Below, in pieces: positions 52,557 through 61,387 of a DNA stretch of 64,000 bases (position 1 is the stretch's first letter; each line of letters opens with the position of its first letter). The notes beneath the pieces are model-generated. The model searched no databases and was not told where the DNA came from. It saw nothing but the letters and a program-made list of their open reading frames with translations. Both the position numbers and the translations under genes were made by a program. The DNA lies in assembly GCF_051859025.1 (NCBI RefSeq), contig NZ_JBHYGL010000006.1, positions 1 through 64,000 on the forward strand, in the 5' to 3' direction. This DNA comes from Falsiroseomonas sp051859025. Its GTDB lineage: Bacteria > Pseudomonadota > Alphaproteobacteria > Acetobacterales > Acetobacteraceae.

Positions 52557-53460
52557 CGGCGGCGCGCCATTCCGGGTGCGCGTCGGTCGTGCCGCGCACC
52601 ACCGCCTCATAGGCCGCCTGCAAACGCTGCGTCAGCGCGCCCGGCTTGCCGTCACCGACCGGCAGCCGGTCCACCGATGTCACCGCCACCAGTTCCTGCC
52701 CCGTGCCGCACAGGAAGACCTCTTCCGCCACATACAGCTCCGTGCGATCGACCTCCCGCTCCTCCACCGGGATACCGAGCTCGCGGGCAAGGATCATGAC
52801 GGTGTCGCGCGTCACACTCTCGAGGATGTCGCTGGTCCGCCCCGGCGTCACCAGCACGCCGTCGCGCACCAGGAACAGGCAAGCGGCCGCCGCTTCGGAA
52901 ACCTTCCCCCGCGCCGTCAGCAGCAGCGCGCTGTCATAGCCATCCGCCTTGGCCTGCAGGGTCGCCAACCGGCTAGCGTGATAGTTGGCGGAGGCCTTGA
53001 CCCGCGGCGGCATTGCATTGTCCGCGATCCGGGTCCAGGAGGAGACGGTGGCCGCGAGCCCGCTCGCGAATTTCTTGCTGCGCTCCCGCGGCAGCGCGGC
53101 GGCGATCCAGCCGACGGGGCCGGTCGTCGCCATCATGCCCATCGCCTCGATCTGCACCTGCACGCGCAGATAGGCATCCTCATCCGGCGCGTTCAGGCGG
53201 ATCACCTCCAGCACCGCGGCGCGCAGCGTCTCCGTCGAAGGCGGATTGTCGAAGCGCATCACCTTCATGCCCTGTTGCAGGCGGGCAAGATGCTCATCCA
53301 GCCGGAAGACGGTAAAGGCGCCGGTCTCGGGGTGGCGATAGGCGCGCAGCCCCTCGAACACCGCCACGCCGAAGGCGACGCCCAGCGCCAGCGGATGGAT
53401 CCGCGCATCGGCGAAAGGCATCGCCACGCCGTTGTGGATGATGGTGTGGGCCTGCCACAT
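52549..53460 (-). CDS. Class IV aminotransferase (branched-chain type)
   Basis: 303 residues. Fold-type IV PLP enzyme: VAFGVAVFEGLRAYRHPETG, FRLDEHLARLQQGMKVM, PLP Lys155 in PPRVKASANYHASRLATLQA, GKVSEAAAACLFLV and EEVFLCGTGQELVAVTSVD. Probably an IlvE-like or D-amino-acid aminotransferase-like enzyme; the EGLRAY and RVKASANY pattern favours the branched-chain group. Substrate inferred. Confidence 0.88.
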   Translation of the reverse strand: MWQAHTIIHNGVAMPFADARIHPLALGVAFGVAVFEGLRAYRHPETGAFTVFRLDEHLARLQQGMKVMRFDNPPSTETLRAAVLEVIRLNAPDEDAYLRVQVQIEAMGMMATTGPVGWIAAALPRERSKKFASGLAATVSSWTRIADNAMPPRVKASANYHASRLATLQAKADGYDSALLLTARGKVSEAAAACLFLVRDGVLVTPGRTSDILESVTRDTVMILARELGIPVEEREVDRTELYVAEEVFLCGTGQELVAVTSVDRLPVGDGKPGALTQRLQAAYEAVVRGTTDAHPEWRAAVS

Positions 53461-53540
53461 CGCGCTTGCTCCCGCTGCTCGTCGCGGCGAGTGTGGGCGG
53501 CAGCCGCCACCACGACAACCCACCGGAGGAACCACGCCGC

Positions 53541-54638
53541 ATGACCCCCCTGCCCCTGCCGCCCGGCATCCGCAGCCGCGTCATTCCCCGCGTGAACGGC
53601 CTTTCGATGCATGTGCTGGAAGCCGGCGATCCGGGGCGGCCCTGCCTGCTGCTGCTGCACGGTTTCCCCGAACTCGCCTTCTCCTGGCGCCACGTCATGC
53701 CGAGGCTCGCCGCCGCGGGCTACCACGTGGTCGCGCCGGACCAGCGCGGCTATGGCCGTACCACGGGCTGGGCCGCGGAATACGACGCGCCGCTCGCCCC
53801 CTTCCACATGCTGAACTTCGTGCGCGACGCGCTGGCGCTGCTGGAGGCGATGGGAATCGCCCGCACCCATGCCGTGATCGGCCATGATTTCGGATCGCCC
53901 GTCGCCGCCTGGTGCGCGCTGGTGCGCCCCGACATCTTCCGCCGCGTGGCCCTGATGTCGTCCCCTTTCGCGGGGCCGCCCGCGCGCAACCCCGCGCCGC
54001 AGGAGGATGTGCACGCCGCGATGGCCGCGCTGACGCCGCCCCGGAAGCACTACCAATGGTATTACGCGACGCGCCCCGCGGCATCCGACATGAACCACGC
54101 GCCGCAGGGCCTGCACGCCTTCCTGCGCGCCTACTACCACCACAAATCGGCGGACTGGCCGGGCAACAAGCCCTATCCGCTGAAGGGCTGGACCGCGACC
54201 GAACTCGCGCAGATGCCGGACTACTACATCATGCCCCTCCACGCGACGATGCCGGAGGCGGTGGACCCCTTCATGCCGTCCCCCGCCGAGATCGCGGCCA
54301 ATGGCTGGCTCCCCGACAGCGACCTTGCGGTCTATGCCGCCGAATACGCGCGCACCGGCTTCCAGGGCGGGCTGCAATCCTACCGTTGCAACACCGGCGG
54401 CGCGAATGCGGCGGAACTGACGCTGTTCAGCGGCAGGCGGATCGAAATCCCGTGCCTGTTCATCAGCGGCGCCAGCGACTGGGGCACCTACCAGTTCCCC
54501 GGCGCCTTCACCCGCATGCAGGAAACCGCCTGCGCGGCGTTCCGCGGCGCCCATCTGGTGCCGGGTGCCGGCCACTGGGTGCAGCAGGAACAGCCGGCGA
54601 TCACCGCATCCCTGCTGCTCGATTTCCTTCAGTCGTAG
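53541..54638 (+). CDS. Epoxide-hydrolase-like alpha/beta hydrolase
   Basis: 365 residues. LLLLHGFPELAFSWRHVMPR (oxyanion loop), APDQRGYGRT, nucleophile Asp116 in VIGHDFGSPVAAW, cap tyrosines (QWYYATRP, RAYYHHK) and the catalytic His in PGAGHWVQQEQP. Asp nucleophile and cap Tyr point to an epoxide hydrolase or haloacetate-dehalogenase type. CGGAGGA precedes ATG 53541. Confidence 0.88.
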   Translation: MTPLPLPPGIRSRVIPRVNGLSMHVLEAGDPGRPCLLLLHGFPELAFSWRHVMPRLAAAGYHVVAPDQRGYGRTTGWAAEYDAPLAPFHMLNFVRDALALLEAMGIARTHAVIGHDFGSPVAAWCALVRPDIFRRVALMSSPFAGPPARNPAPQEDVHAAMAALTPPRKHYQWYYATRPAASDMNHAPQGLHAFLRAYYHHKSADWPGNKPYPLKGWTATELAQMPDYYIMPLHATMPEAVDPFMPSPAEIAANGWLPDSDLAVYAAEYARTGFQGGLQSYRCNTGGANAAELTLFSGRRIEIPCLFISGASDWGTYQFPGAFTRMQETACAAFRGAHLVPGAGHWVQQEQPAITASLLLDFLQS

Positions 54639-55600
54639 TCGCCGTCCGGCAGCGGCGGCGTGCCGTGGGTGTGGAAGGATTTGATCGTCTGCAACCCCCA
54701 GGCCTGGCCCTTCCGGCGCTCGGCTTCCGTCCAGGTGATGGTCTTCCAATCCGGCGCCAGCACCAGCCTGGCGCCGGCATTCGCCACCTCCACGCGGTTG
54801 CCGCCGGGTTCCCAGACATAGAGGAAGAAGGTCTGCTGCACCGCGTGCTTGTGCGGCCCCGTCTCGATGAAGACGCCGTGCTCCAGGAACACGTCGGCCG
54901 CCTGGAGGATCGCCTCACGGCTGTCCAGCGCGAAGGTCACGTGGTGGAAACGGCCGCGTACGCCATGCGCTTCCTTGGTGAAGGCGAAGTCGTAGGATTT
55001 GTTGGTGGCGGTCAGCCACATCCCCGCTTCCTCGCCGCTGTCGAGTTCGATCCGCTCCGTGCAGCGGAAGCCGAGGTTGCTTTCGAAGAATTCCCGGCAC
55101 GCCCGCACATCCACGGCCAGGCAGTTGAAGTGATCCAGCCGGCGGACATTCACGCCGCGGGCGGGAAAGCGCTGCGCCTGGTTCTTCAGCGCGGGGCGCA
55201 GCGCCTCCGGCGCCTCATACCATTCGGTGTCGTAGTAGATCTCGAAGACATGCCCGTCGGGGTCGCGAAAGCGCCAGCCCGTGCCGTGGCCGAACTCTCC
55301 CTCATGCGCCCAGACCTCATGCCCCGCCGCGCGCAGCGCCGCCACGCGCCGCGCCAGCGCCTGGGGGCTGCGCGTGCGGAAGGCGGCGTGGCCGAGGCCC
55401 GACGTCGTGCTCGCCGTCAGTTGCAGCGAATAGCGTTCGTAATCATCCCAACCGCGGAGGTAGACGCTGTCGCCCCGCCGCCCGGCCTCCGTCATGCCCA
55501 TGACATCGACGAAGAAGCGCAGGCTCTCCTCCGGCTTCGGCGTCAGCATCTCGACATGGCCGAGATGGGCGATGTCCCAGACCGGTTCCGGCGTTTCCAT
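54629..55600 (-). CDS. Extradiol ring-cleavage dioxygenase (VOC, catechol 2,3-type)
   Basis: 323 residues with two VOC halves. Iron ligands of the 2-His-1-Glu type: His in IAHLGHVEML/LDHFNCLAVDV and FHHVTFALDS, Glu in GGNRVEVANAG. Other marks: FRDPDGHVFEIYYDTEWYEA. Type I extradiol dioxygenases cleave catechols. The end overlaps the convergent hydrolase gene, so aromatic degradation is plausible here. Confidence 0.87.
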   Translation of the reverse strand: METPEPVWDIAHLGHVEMLTPKPEESLRFFVDVMGMTEAGRRGDSVYLRGWDDYERYSLQLTASTTSGLGHAAFRTRSPQALARRVAALRAAGHEVWAHEGEFGHGTGWRFRDPDGHVFEIYYDTEWYEAPEALRPALKNQAQRFPARGVNVRRLDHFNCLAVDVRACREFFESNLGFRCTERIELDSGEEAGMWLTATNKSYDFAFTKEAHGVRGRFHHVTFALDSREAILQAADVFLEHGVFIETGPHKHAVQQTFFLYVWEPGGNRVEVANAGARLVLAPDWKTITWTEAERRKGQAWGLQTIKSFHTHGTPPLPDGDYD

Positions 55601-55638
55601 GGCGGCAGCCCCTCTCGAATCCGGGTGCCACCCTACAA

Positions 55639-56058
55639 TCACCGCATCCGTTCGAAGAAGCCGCTTTCCTCATCGAGCCGCGCATGCTCCCGCGCCCGGA
55701 AATCGTAGCGGGAGACGATGCCGACCACGCGCCCCTCCTCGCAGACCGGCAAGTGCCGGAAGCCGCCATCGTCGAGCACCCGCAACGCCTCCATCGCGCC
55801 CTGATGCGGCGGCAGTGTCGTGGGCTGCGCCGTCATCACCTGCGCCAGCGTGGTGGCCGTGGCGTCCAGCGCTTCCGCCAGGCAGCGCAGCGCGTCGCGG
55901 CCGGTGAAGATGCCCACCAGCCGGTCGCCCTCCACCACCAGCACCGCGCCGACGCGGCGTGCGCGCATGGCGGCGCAGGCCTCCGCCACGCTCGTCCCCG
56001 GCGGCAGCGCCAGCGGCTGCTGGTCCTTCACCAGATCACCCATCGTGCGGTCACGCAT
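55639..56058 (-). CDS. CBS-domain pair protein
   Basis: 139 residues: two CBS domains, ARRVGAVLVVEGDRLVGIFT followed by GRD, and DDGGFRHLPVCEEGRVVGIV followed by SRYD. Adenine-nucleotide or metal sensing is common for stand-alone CBS pairs; the role here is unknown. Located 39 nt upstream-strandwise of the dioxygenase gene. Confidence 0.9.
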   Translation of the reverse strand: MRDRTMGDLVKDQQPLALPPGTSVAEACAAMRARRVGAVLVVEGDRLVGIFTGRDALRCLAEALDATATTLAQVMTAQPTTLPPHQGAMEALRVLDDGGFRHLPVCEEGRVVGIVSRYDFRAREHARLDEESGFFERMR

Positions 56059-56237
56059 CGCAAGGCCTCCTCCCTGGTTCCGCGACAGCCTGCGCGCCCC
56101 CGGGCGACGCCGCCTTGATCCACCGCAACGCGCCGATGCCGCGCTGGTGGCATCGCTCGCTTTCCGATCGGCGAACGGCCTTGCGCGGCCCGGCCCGCGC
56201 CCGCAATCTTGCTGGGATACAGCAGGGACATCGGGCC

Positions 56238-57212
56238 ATGACCAGCATCTCCCGCCGCGCGCTCCTCGGCACGATGGGCGCGGCCGCCCTGGCCGGCACC
56301 GCCGCGGCCCAGCCTGCCTTCCCGACGCGGTCGATCCGCGTCGTCATCCCCTTCGGCCCCGGCGGCGGCACCGACAACCTGATCCGCATCCTGGAGCCCT
56401 TCGTCACCCGCGCCCTCGGCCAGCAGTTGGTGATCGAGAACCGCCCCGGCGCGGCCAGCGTCGTCGGCACGGAGATCGCCGCGCGGGCGGAACCGGATGG
56501 CTATACGCTGGTGGCGCTGGACAGCAGCTTCGTCATCAACCCCGGCCTGCTGCCGACCCTGCCCTATGACCCCGCGCGGGATTTCGCGCCCATCACCATC
56601 CTGGCCTATGCGCCGGTCGTGCTGCTGGCGCATCCCTCCGTCCCTGCCGCGACGCTGCCGCAGTTGATCGCGCTGGCCAAGGCGCGGCCCGGCACGCTCG
56701 CCTATGCCTCCGGCGGCAATGGCGCGCCGACTCATCTGGTGGGGGAGATGCTGAAGACCGAGGCGGGCATCGACCTGACGCACCTGCCCTATCGCGGCAC
56801 GGGCCCCGCGATGAACGACCTCATCGCCGGCCATGTGCCGCTCGGCGTCAACGGCCTCAGCGCCTCCGCCGCGCATATCGCCAGTGGCCGCGTCCGCGCG
56901 CTGGCGGTCACGGGCGACACGCGCGCCGATGCCTTCCCCGATGTGCCCACCTTCAAGGAACTCGGCCTGCCCGGCGTCGATCTCTACACGCATTGGGGCC
57001 TGCTGACGCGCGCCGGTACACCGCAGCCCGTGATCGACCGGCTCGCCACCGCCTTCAACGAGGCCGTGCTGCGCCCCGACCTCAAGCAACGCCTCAACGA
57101 CCTCGGCTTCGTGCCCGCCGGTGCGGGTGCCGCGCGCTACGCAGAGACCATTGCGCGAGAGACGGCGCGCTTCACCGCCGTGATCCGCGCCGCCAATATC
57201 CGGCCCGACTGA
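56238..57212 (+). CDS. Bug-family (TctC) periplasmic solute receptor
   Basis: 324 residues, twin-arginine-like signal (SRRALLGTMGAAALAG). Landmarks: IRVVIPFGPGGGTDNLIRIL, LVIENRPGAASVVGTEIAAR, PDGYTLVALDSS, FPDVPTFKELGLPG. First gene of an operon with an alpha/beta hydrolase and a ketopantoate-reductase-like gene, so the ligand may be their substrate. tctAB not nearby. Confidence 0.93.
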   Translation: MTSISRRALLGTMGAAALAGTAAAQPAFPTRSIRVVIPFGPGGGTDNLIRILEPFVTRALGQQLVIENRPGAASVVGTEIAARAEPDGYTLVALDSSFVINPGLLPTLPYDPARDFAPITILAYAPVVLLAHPSVPAATLPQLIALAKARPGTLAYASGGNGAPTHLVGEMLKTEAGIDLTHLPYRGTGPAMNDLIAGHVPLGVNGLSASAAHIASGRVRALAVTGDTRADAFPDVPTFKELGLPGVDLYTHWGLLTRAGTPQPVIDRLATAFNEAVLRPDLKQRLNDLGFVPAGAGAARYAETIARETARFTAVIRAANIRPD

Positions 57213-57229
57213 GCAGGAAGACACTACCC

Positions 57230-58045
57230 ATGATCGAACCGACCCTGTCGCGCTTCACCAGCAGCGACGGCATCAGCCTTGCCTACCGGGTCGATGACTT
57301 CACCGATCCCTGGCGCGACCAGGGGATTCCCGTGCTGATGCTGCATGCCGCGATGGGCCGCTATCGCCGCTGGTATGCATGGACGCCGATCATCGCGCGC
57401 CAGCACGCCACCATCAGCATGGAACTGCGCGGGCACGGATCGTCGGAAATCCCGGGCCCCGACACACCCTTCAGCCTGGAGCGGCTGGTGCAGGATGCGC
57501 GCGAATTGCTGGACCTGTTGGCGGTGCCGCGCGTGCATGTCGTGGGCCTTTCCGCCGGCGGCTATGTCGGCCAGCGCCTGGCGATGGAAAGCCCGGAGCG
57601 TGTCGCCACCCTCAGCCTCTTCGCCTCCACCCCCGGCCTGAAGGGCACGCAGGCCGCCACCTGGCCGGAGCGCATCGGCAAGGTGGGCATCGAGGCCTTC
57701 GTCCGCGCCACTGCCAGCGACCGCTTCGGCCCCGACGCCGACCCCGCCCTGGTGGACTGGTTCTGCCGCCAGGTCGGCGCGAATGATCCTGCCTGGATCG
57801 GCCGCTTCGTCACCCACATGTCGTCGCGCGACTGGACCGACGATCTGCCCCGCATCACCTGCCCGACCCTGATCGTCGCGCCGGGCCATGAGCCGATCGG
57901 CGAGAACAACACCTATGAGGTGATGGCCAGGGCGATCCCGAGGGCGGAACTCGTCGAATATGACGGCATGCCCCACAACATCGGCGATGCCGCGCCGGAG
58001 CGTTGCGCGCGGGAAGTGCTGCGCTTCCTGGCGGCGCAGGGATGA
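57230..58045 (+). CDS. Alpha/beta hydrolase (enol-lactonase-like)
   Basis: 271 residues. LMLHAAMGRYRRWYAWTPII, MELRGHGSSE, nucleophile Ser in HVVGLSAGGYVGQRLAMES, acid region VAPGHEPIGENN, His in YDGMPHNIGD. It resembles beta-ketoadipate enol-lactone hydrolase. A clear paralogue is encoded at 60565-61386 in the facing operon. Coupled by ATGA overlap to the next gene. Confidence 0.87.
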   Translation: MIEPTLSRFTSSDGISLAYRVDDFTDPWRDQGIPVLMLHAAMGRYRRWYAWTPIIARQHATISMELRGHGSSEIPGPDTPFSLERLVQDARELLDLLAVPRVHVVGLSAGGYVGQRLAMESPERVATLSLFASTPGLKGTQAATWPERIGKVGIEAFVRATASDRFGPDADPALVDWFCRQVGANDPAWIGRFVTHMSSRDWTDDLPRITCPTLIVAPGHEPIGENNTYEVMARAIPRAELVEYDGMPHNIGDAAPERCAREVLRFLAAQG

Positions 58046-59037
58046 GCATCCTCGTCGTCGGTGCCGGCGCCGTCGGCGGCTACATCGCCGCGCATCTGGC
58101 GCGCGCGGGTGAAGCCGTGGCGGTGCTGGAGCCCTGGGCGCCGAACCGGGATGCGATCCGCGCCCACGGCCTGGCGGTGGAGGAACCCTCCGGCGATTTC
58201 CGCATCGACCTGCCGATGATCGAAAGCCCCGCAGACGTGGCGGCGATGGCACCGAGCCTCGTGATCCTCTGCACCAAGCTCGCGGACTCGCCGGCGATGG
58301 TCGCAGCGCTGGCGGGCCAGCACGCCGCGCCCTACCTCGTCACGCTCAACGCGCTGGCGGATCTCGACCTCGCCGCGCGGATCGGCGCGGATCGCGTGAT
58401 AGGCTGCATCGTCACGGGCCTTTTCGCCAACCTCGTCGCGCCCGGCCGCCTGCAACGCCACCGACGCCGCGGGGATGGCGGCCCGGCCAGCTTCCGGCTT
58501 GGCGAGGTCAGCGGCCCCGCCACGCCGCGCATCCAGGCGATGGTCACGCGCCTCGCCCAGGTGGATACAGCGGAAGCGGTGGATGACCTGCCCGGCGCGC
58601 GCTGGACCAAGCTGGTCTTCAACGCCATGACCTCGCCGCTTTGCGCCCTTCGCCGCACCAACCTGCATGCGCTGTTCACGGAAGCGCCGATGCGGGCGGA
58701 GATGCAGGCGGTGGCGCTCGAAGTCGTGGCGGTGGCCGATGCCGCCGGCATCACGCTCGACGCCATCTGCGGCATCCCCGGCGCCGCCTGGATGGCGGCC
58801 GCCCGCGGCGATGCGGCCGCCGCCTCGGCGGTGGATGCCGGGCTGCTGGCCTACGGGAAGAAGGTCGATCCCGCCGCCACCAGCGGCATGGCGCAGGATC
58901 TGGCGCGCGGCCGACGCACCGAAGTGACGCTGATCAACGGCGCGGTGGTCGAACAGGCACACCGGCACGGGCTTGCCGCGCCGGTCAACCAGGGCGTCAT
59001 CGAACGGCTGGAAGCGCTCTCTACCCTTACGGGCTGA
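58042..59037 (+). CDS. Ketopantoate reductase family (PanE/ApbA) dehydrogenase
   Basis: 331 residues. NADP-binding ILVVGAGAVGGYIAAHLARA, conserved RWTKLVFNAMTSPLCALR (catalytic Lys), and a C-terminal helical domain with INGAVVEQAHRHGLAAPVNQ. Family members reduce 2-keto acids; pantothenate synthesis is unlikely in this catabolic operon. The end overlaps the convergent Bug gene by 11 nt. Confidence 0.88.
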   Translation: MSILVVGAGAVGGYIAAHLARAGEAVAVLEPWAPNRDAIRAHGLAVEEPSGDFRIDLPMIESPADVAAMAPSLVILCTKLADSPAMVAALAGQHAAPYLVTLNALADLDLAARIGADRVIGCIVTGLFANLVAPGRLQRHRRRGDGGPASFRLGEVSGPATPRIQAMVTRLAQVDTAEAVDDLPGARWTKLVFNAMTSPLCALRRTNLHALFTEAPMRAEMQAVALEVVAVADAAGITLDAICGIPGAAWMAAARGDAAAASAVDAGLLAYGKKVDPAATSGMAQDLARGRRTEVTLINGAVVEQAHRHGLAAPVNQGVIERLEALSTLTG

Positions 59038-59986
59038 GCCCCGCACTCCGCACGATGCGGCCGAAGCGCTCGACATCGGCGCGGATGCGCGTGCCGAATT
59101 CCTCCGGCGTGCTGCCGACCGGCGTGATGCCGAGTTCGCTGAAGCGCGCCAGCACATCCGGCGCGCGCAGCGCCTGCACCACGGCGGCATTGGTGCGCGC
59201 GATCACCTCATCCGGCGTGCCCCTGGGCGCCACCAGCCCCCACCAGGTGCCGATCTCGTAGCCCGCCAGCCCGGCTTCCGCGACGGTCGGGATGGCGGGG
59301 TAGATCGGGTTGCGCGCGGGGTCCGTCACCGCCAGCGCCTTCAACCGCCCCGCATCCACCAGCGCCTTCACCGCCGACAGCGACATGAAGCCGAGGTCCA
59401 CATGCCCCGCCGTCAGATCCGTCAGCGCGGGCGTATCGCCGGCATAAGGCACATGTTCCATCCGCGTGCCCGTCATCTCCTGGAACAGCACGGCGGCCAA
59501 ATGCGGCGGCGCGCCGGCGCCGGAGGAGGCGAAGTTGTAGCGCCCCGGCGCCGCCCGCAGCAGGGCAATGAGGGAGGGGACATCGGTCGCCGGCAGGTCC
59601 GGCCGCGTCACCAGCATGAAGCTCGATGCCGCGACGCGGCTGATGGGGCGGAAATCCGCGGCGATGTCGTAGGTCAGGTTGCGCATCAGCGCCGGCGCCA
59701 GCGTGTGTGCGCCCGCCGCCATGAACAACGTGTAGCCATCCGCGGGCGCCCGCGCCGCCTGCCCCGCGCCCAGCGTGCCCGCCGCACCGCCCCTGTTCTC
59801 GATCACCAGCGGCTGGCCCAGCACCGCCCGCATCGGCTCCGCCACCGATCGCGCGACGATGTCGTTCGCACCCCCCGCGGGATAGGCGACGATCACCGTG
59901 ATGGGCCGGCGCGGCCAGCGATCCTGCGCGGAAGCCAGTGTCGGCATGGCCAGCGCGGCCAGGGCCAGGGTGCGGCGGCGGATCAT
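59027..59986 (-). CDS. Bug-family (TctC) periplasmic solute receptor
   Basis: 319 residues with signal peptide (LALAALAMPTLASAQ). Landmarks: ITVIVAYPAGGANDIVARSV, LVIENRGGAAGTLGAGQAAR, PDGYTLFMAAG, YPAIPTVAEAGLAGYE. Last gene of a five-gene minus-strand operon with a CMD protein, hydrolase, SDR and deacetylase. Confidence 0.93.
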   Translation of the reverse strand: MIRRRTLALAALAMPTLASAQDRWPRRPITVIVAYPAGGANDIVARSVAEPMRAVLGQPLVIENRGGAAGTLGAGQAARAPADGYTLFMAAGAHTLAPALMRNLTYDIAADFRPISRVAASSFMLVTRPDLPATDVPSLIALLRAAPGRYNFASSGAGAPPHLAAVLFQEMTGTRMEHVPYAGDTPALTDLTAGHVDLGFMSLSAVKALVDAGRLKALAVTDPARNPIYPAIPTVAEAGLAGYEIGTWWGLVAPRGTPDEVIARTNAAVVQALRAPDVLARFSELGITPVGSTPEEFGTRIRADVERFGRIVRSAGLSP

Positions 59987-59989
59987 GGC

Positions 59990-60553
59990 TCAGGCCCTTT
60001 CGGCGGTGGCGTGGAAACTCGTGGCGGCATCCAGCACCTGGGGCGCATCCGGCTGCACCTCCATCGCGATGATGGAGGAAGCGAGGCAGAGGTAGTAGCC
60101 CGCGGTGATGTTCACATCCGTGATCTGCCGGGCGGAGAACGCCGCCTGCATCCGCACGAAGATCGCGGCCGGCACGCCCTTCAGCGCGGCATAGGCGAAG
60201 ACATAGGCGGAAAGCGCGCTCTCCGCCTCCTCCAGCCCGTCCGGCACCTGGCCATCACGCAGCGCCTGCAACTGCGCCTCGCTCAGCCCCGCCTTCAGGC
60301 CGAGCGGCGCGTGGTGATGCCAGGCATAGGCGACGCCGCGGCCAGTGATGAGGATTACCAGCTCCTTCTGCTTCTCCGTCAGGTCGGTGCCGTAGCGGCA
60401 ATAGCTGCCGAGATCGACGATGGCCGAAAGCCCCGCCGGTGCATGGGCGAAGGACTTCATGACGTTGGAGACGATGCCCCGCGTGCGGAGGAATTCCGCA
60501 TAGGCCGCGGCGAGTTCGGGGGATTGCGCGGGATCGGCGTCCGGCAGTCGCAT
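59990..60553 (-). CDS. Carboxymuconolactone decarboxylase-like (AhpD-fold) protein
   Basis: 187 residues. CMD core: YGTDLTEKQKELVILITGRG, AYAWHHHAPLGLKAGLSEAQ, and IVSNVMKSFAHAP. The usual CxxC of AhpD is absent; the AWHHH site matches the decarboxylase branch. Likely a decarboxylation or isomerisation step of the operon's pathway. Three nt before the Bug gene. Confidence 0.87.
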   Translation of the reverse strand: MRLPDADPAQSPELAAAYAEFLRTRGIVSNVMKSFAHAPAGLSAIVDLGSYCRYGTDLTEKQKELVILITGRGVAYAWHHHAPLGLKAGLSEAQLQALRDGQVPDGLEEAESALSAYVFAYAALKGVPAAIFVRMQAAFSARQITDVNITAGYYLCLASSIIAMEVQPDAPQVLDAATSFHATAERA

Positions 60554-60564
60554 GGGGTCACTCC

Positions 60565-61386
60565 TCAGGATGTCGGATGGCCGAACTTGTCACGGTGGAA
60601 CTGCAGAATATCCGCCACGCAGCGGTCCGGCATCATGTCCGCGATGTTGTGCGGCATGTGTTCGTATTCCGCCATGCGCACATCGGGGATGCGGTCGCGC
60701 ATGAGGTCATAGACATTCGCCTCCCCCACCGTCTCGTCCCCCGGGAAGATCACCAGCGTGGGGCAGGCGATGCGGTGCAGCTCGCCGCTCCAATCCTGCG
60801 TCGTGTTGTAGCCGATGAAGCGGGCGAGGAAGGCGGGATCATTCTCCGCCGTCTGCTTCAGGAACCAATCGACCAAGCCGGGATCGCTGGTCGCCAGGTC
60901 GAAGCGCATGGCGATGGTCTTCGTGAGGAAGGGTGTCAGCCCCTCCTCCGCAATGCGCGTCAGCCATCCCCGAGCACTGGGGCTGAGGCCCGGCGTCGAT
61001 CCCACCAGCGCCAGGCTCCGCACCTTCTCCGGGAATTGCAGCGCCAGATTCTGCGCGACATAGCCGCCGGCCGAATTGCCCGTGACATGCGCGGCATCGA
61101 GGCCGAGCAGCGCCATCAACTCCGTCACATCGGCCACCAGCCGGGCCATGTCGAAAGGCTTGTCGGCAGCGGGAACGGAGGAGGCGCCATGCCCGCGCAA
61201 ATCCATCCGCACCAGCCGGAAATGCCGCGCCAGGCCCGGCACCCAGGAATAGAATCGCTGCGAATTGCCCATCGCGGAATGCAGCAGCAGCATCACCGGG
61301 GGCGTGCGCCAGGGATCGGTGAAGTCATCGATGTAGTAGGCGATCCGCTCGCCATCGCTGGTGGTGAAGTGGGCGCGTTCCGTCAT
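60565..61386 (-). CDS. Alpha/beta hydrolase (enol-lactonase-like), paralogue
   Basis: 273 residues. LLLHSAMGNSQRFYSWVPGL, MDLRGHGASS, nucleophile Ser in HVTGNSAGGYVAQNLALQF, His in YEHMPHNIADM. It shares layout and motifs such as YYIDDFTDPWRTPPVMLLLH with the plus-strand hydrolase at 57230. ATG 61386 is separated from the SDR stop by a single base (TGAGATG). Confidence 0.87.
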   Translation of the reverse strand: MTERAHFTTSDGERIAYYIDDFTDPWRTPPVMLLLHSAMGNSQRFYSWVPGLARHFRLVRMDLRGHGASSVPAADKPFDMARLVADVTELMALLGLDAAHVTGNSAGGYVAQNLALQFPEKVRSLALVGSTPGLSPSARGWLTRIAEEGLTPFLTKTIAMRFDLATSDPGLVDWFLKQTAENDPAFLARFIGYNTTQDWSGELHRIACPTLVIFPGDETVGEANVYDLMRDRIPDVRMAEYEHMPHNIADMMPDRCVADILQFHRDKFGHPTS

Positions 61387-61387
61387 C

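Noticed and set aside
50478..52610. 710-codon minus-strand frame opposite hyuA
   Set aside because: Shadow of hyuA codon bias; no domain, no ribosome site.
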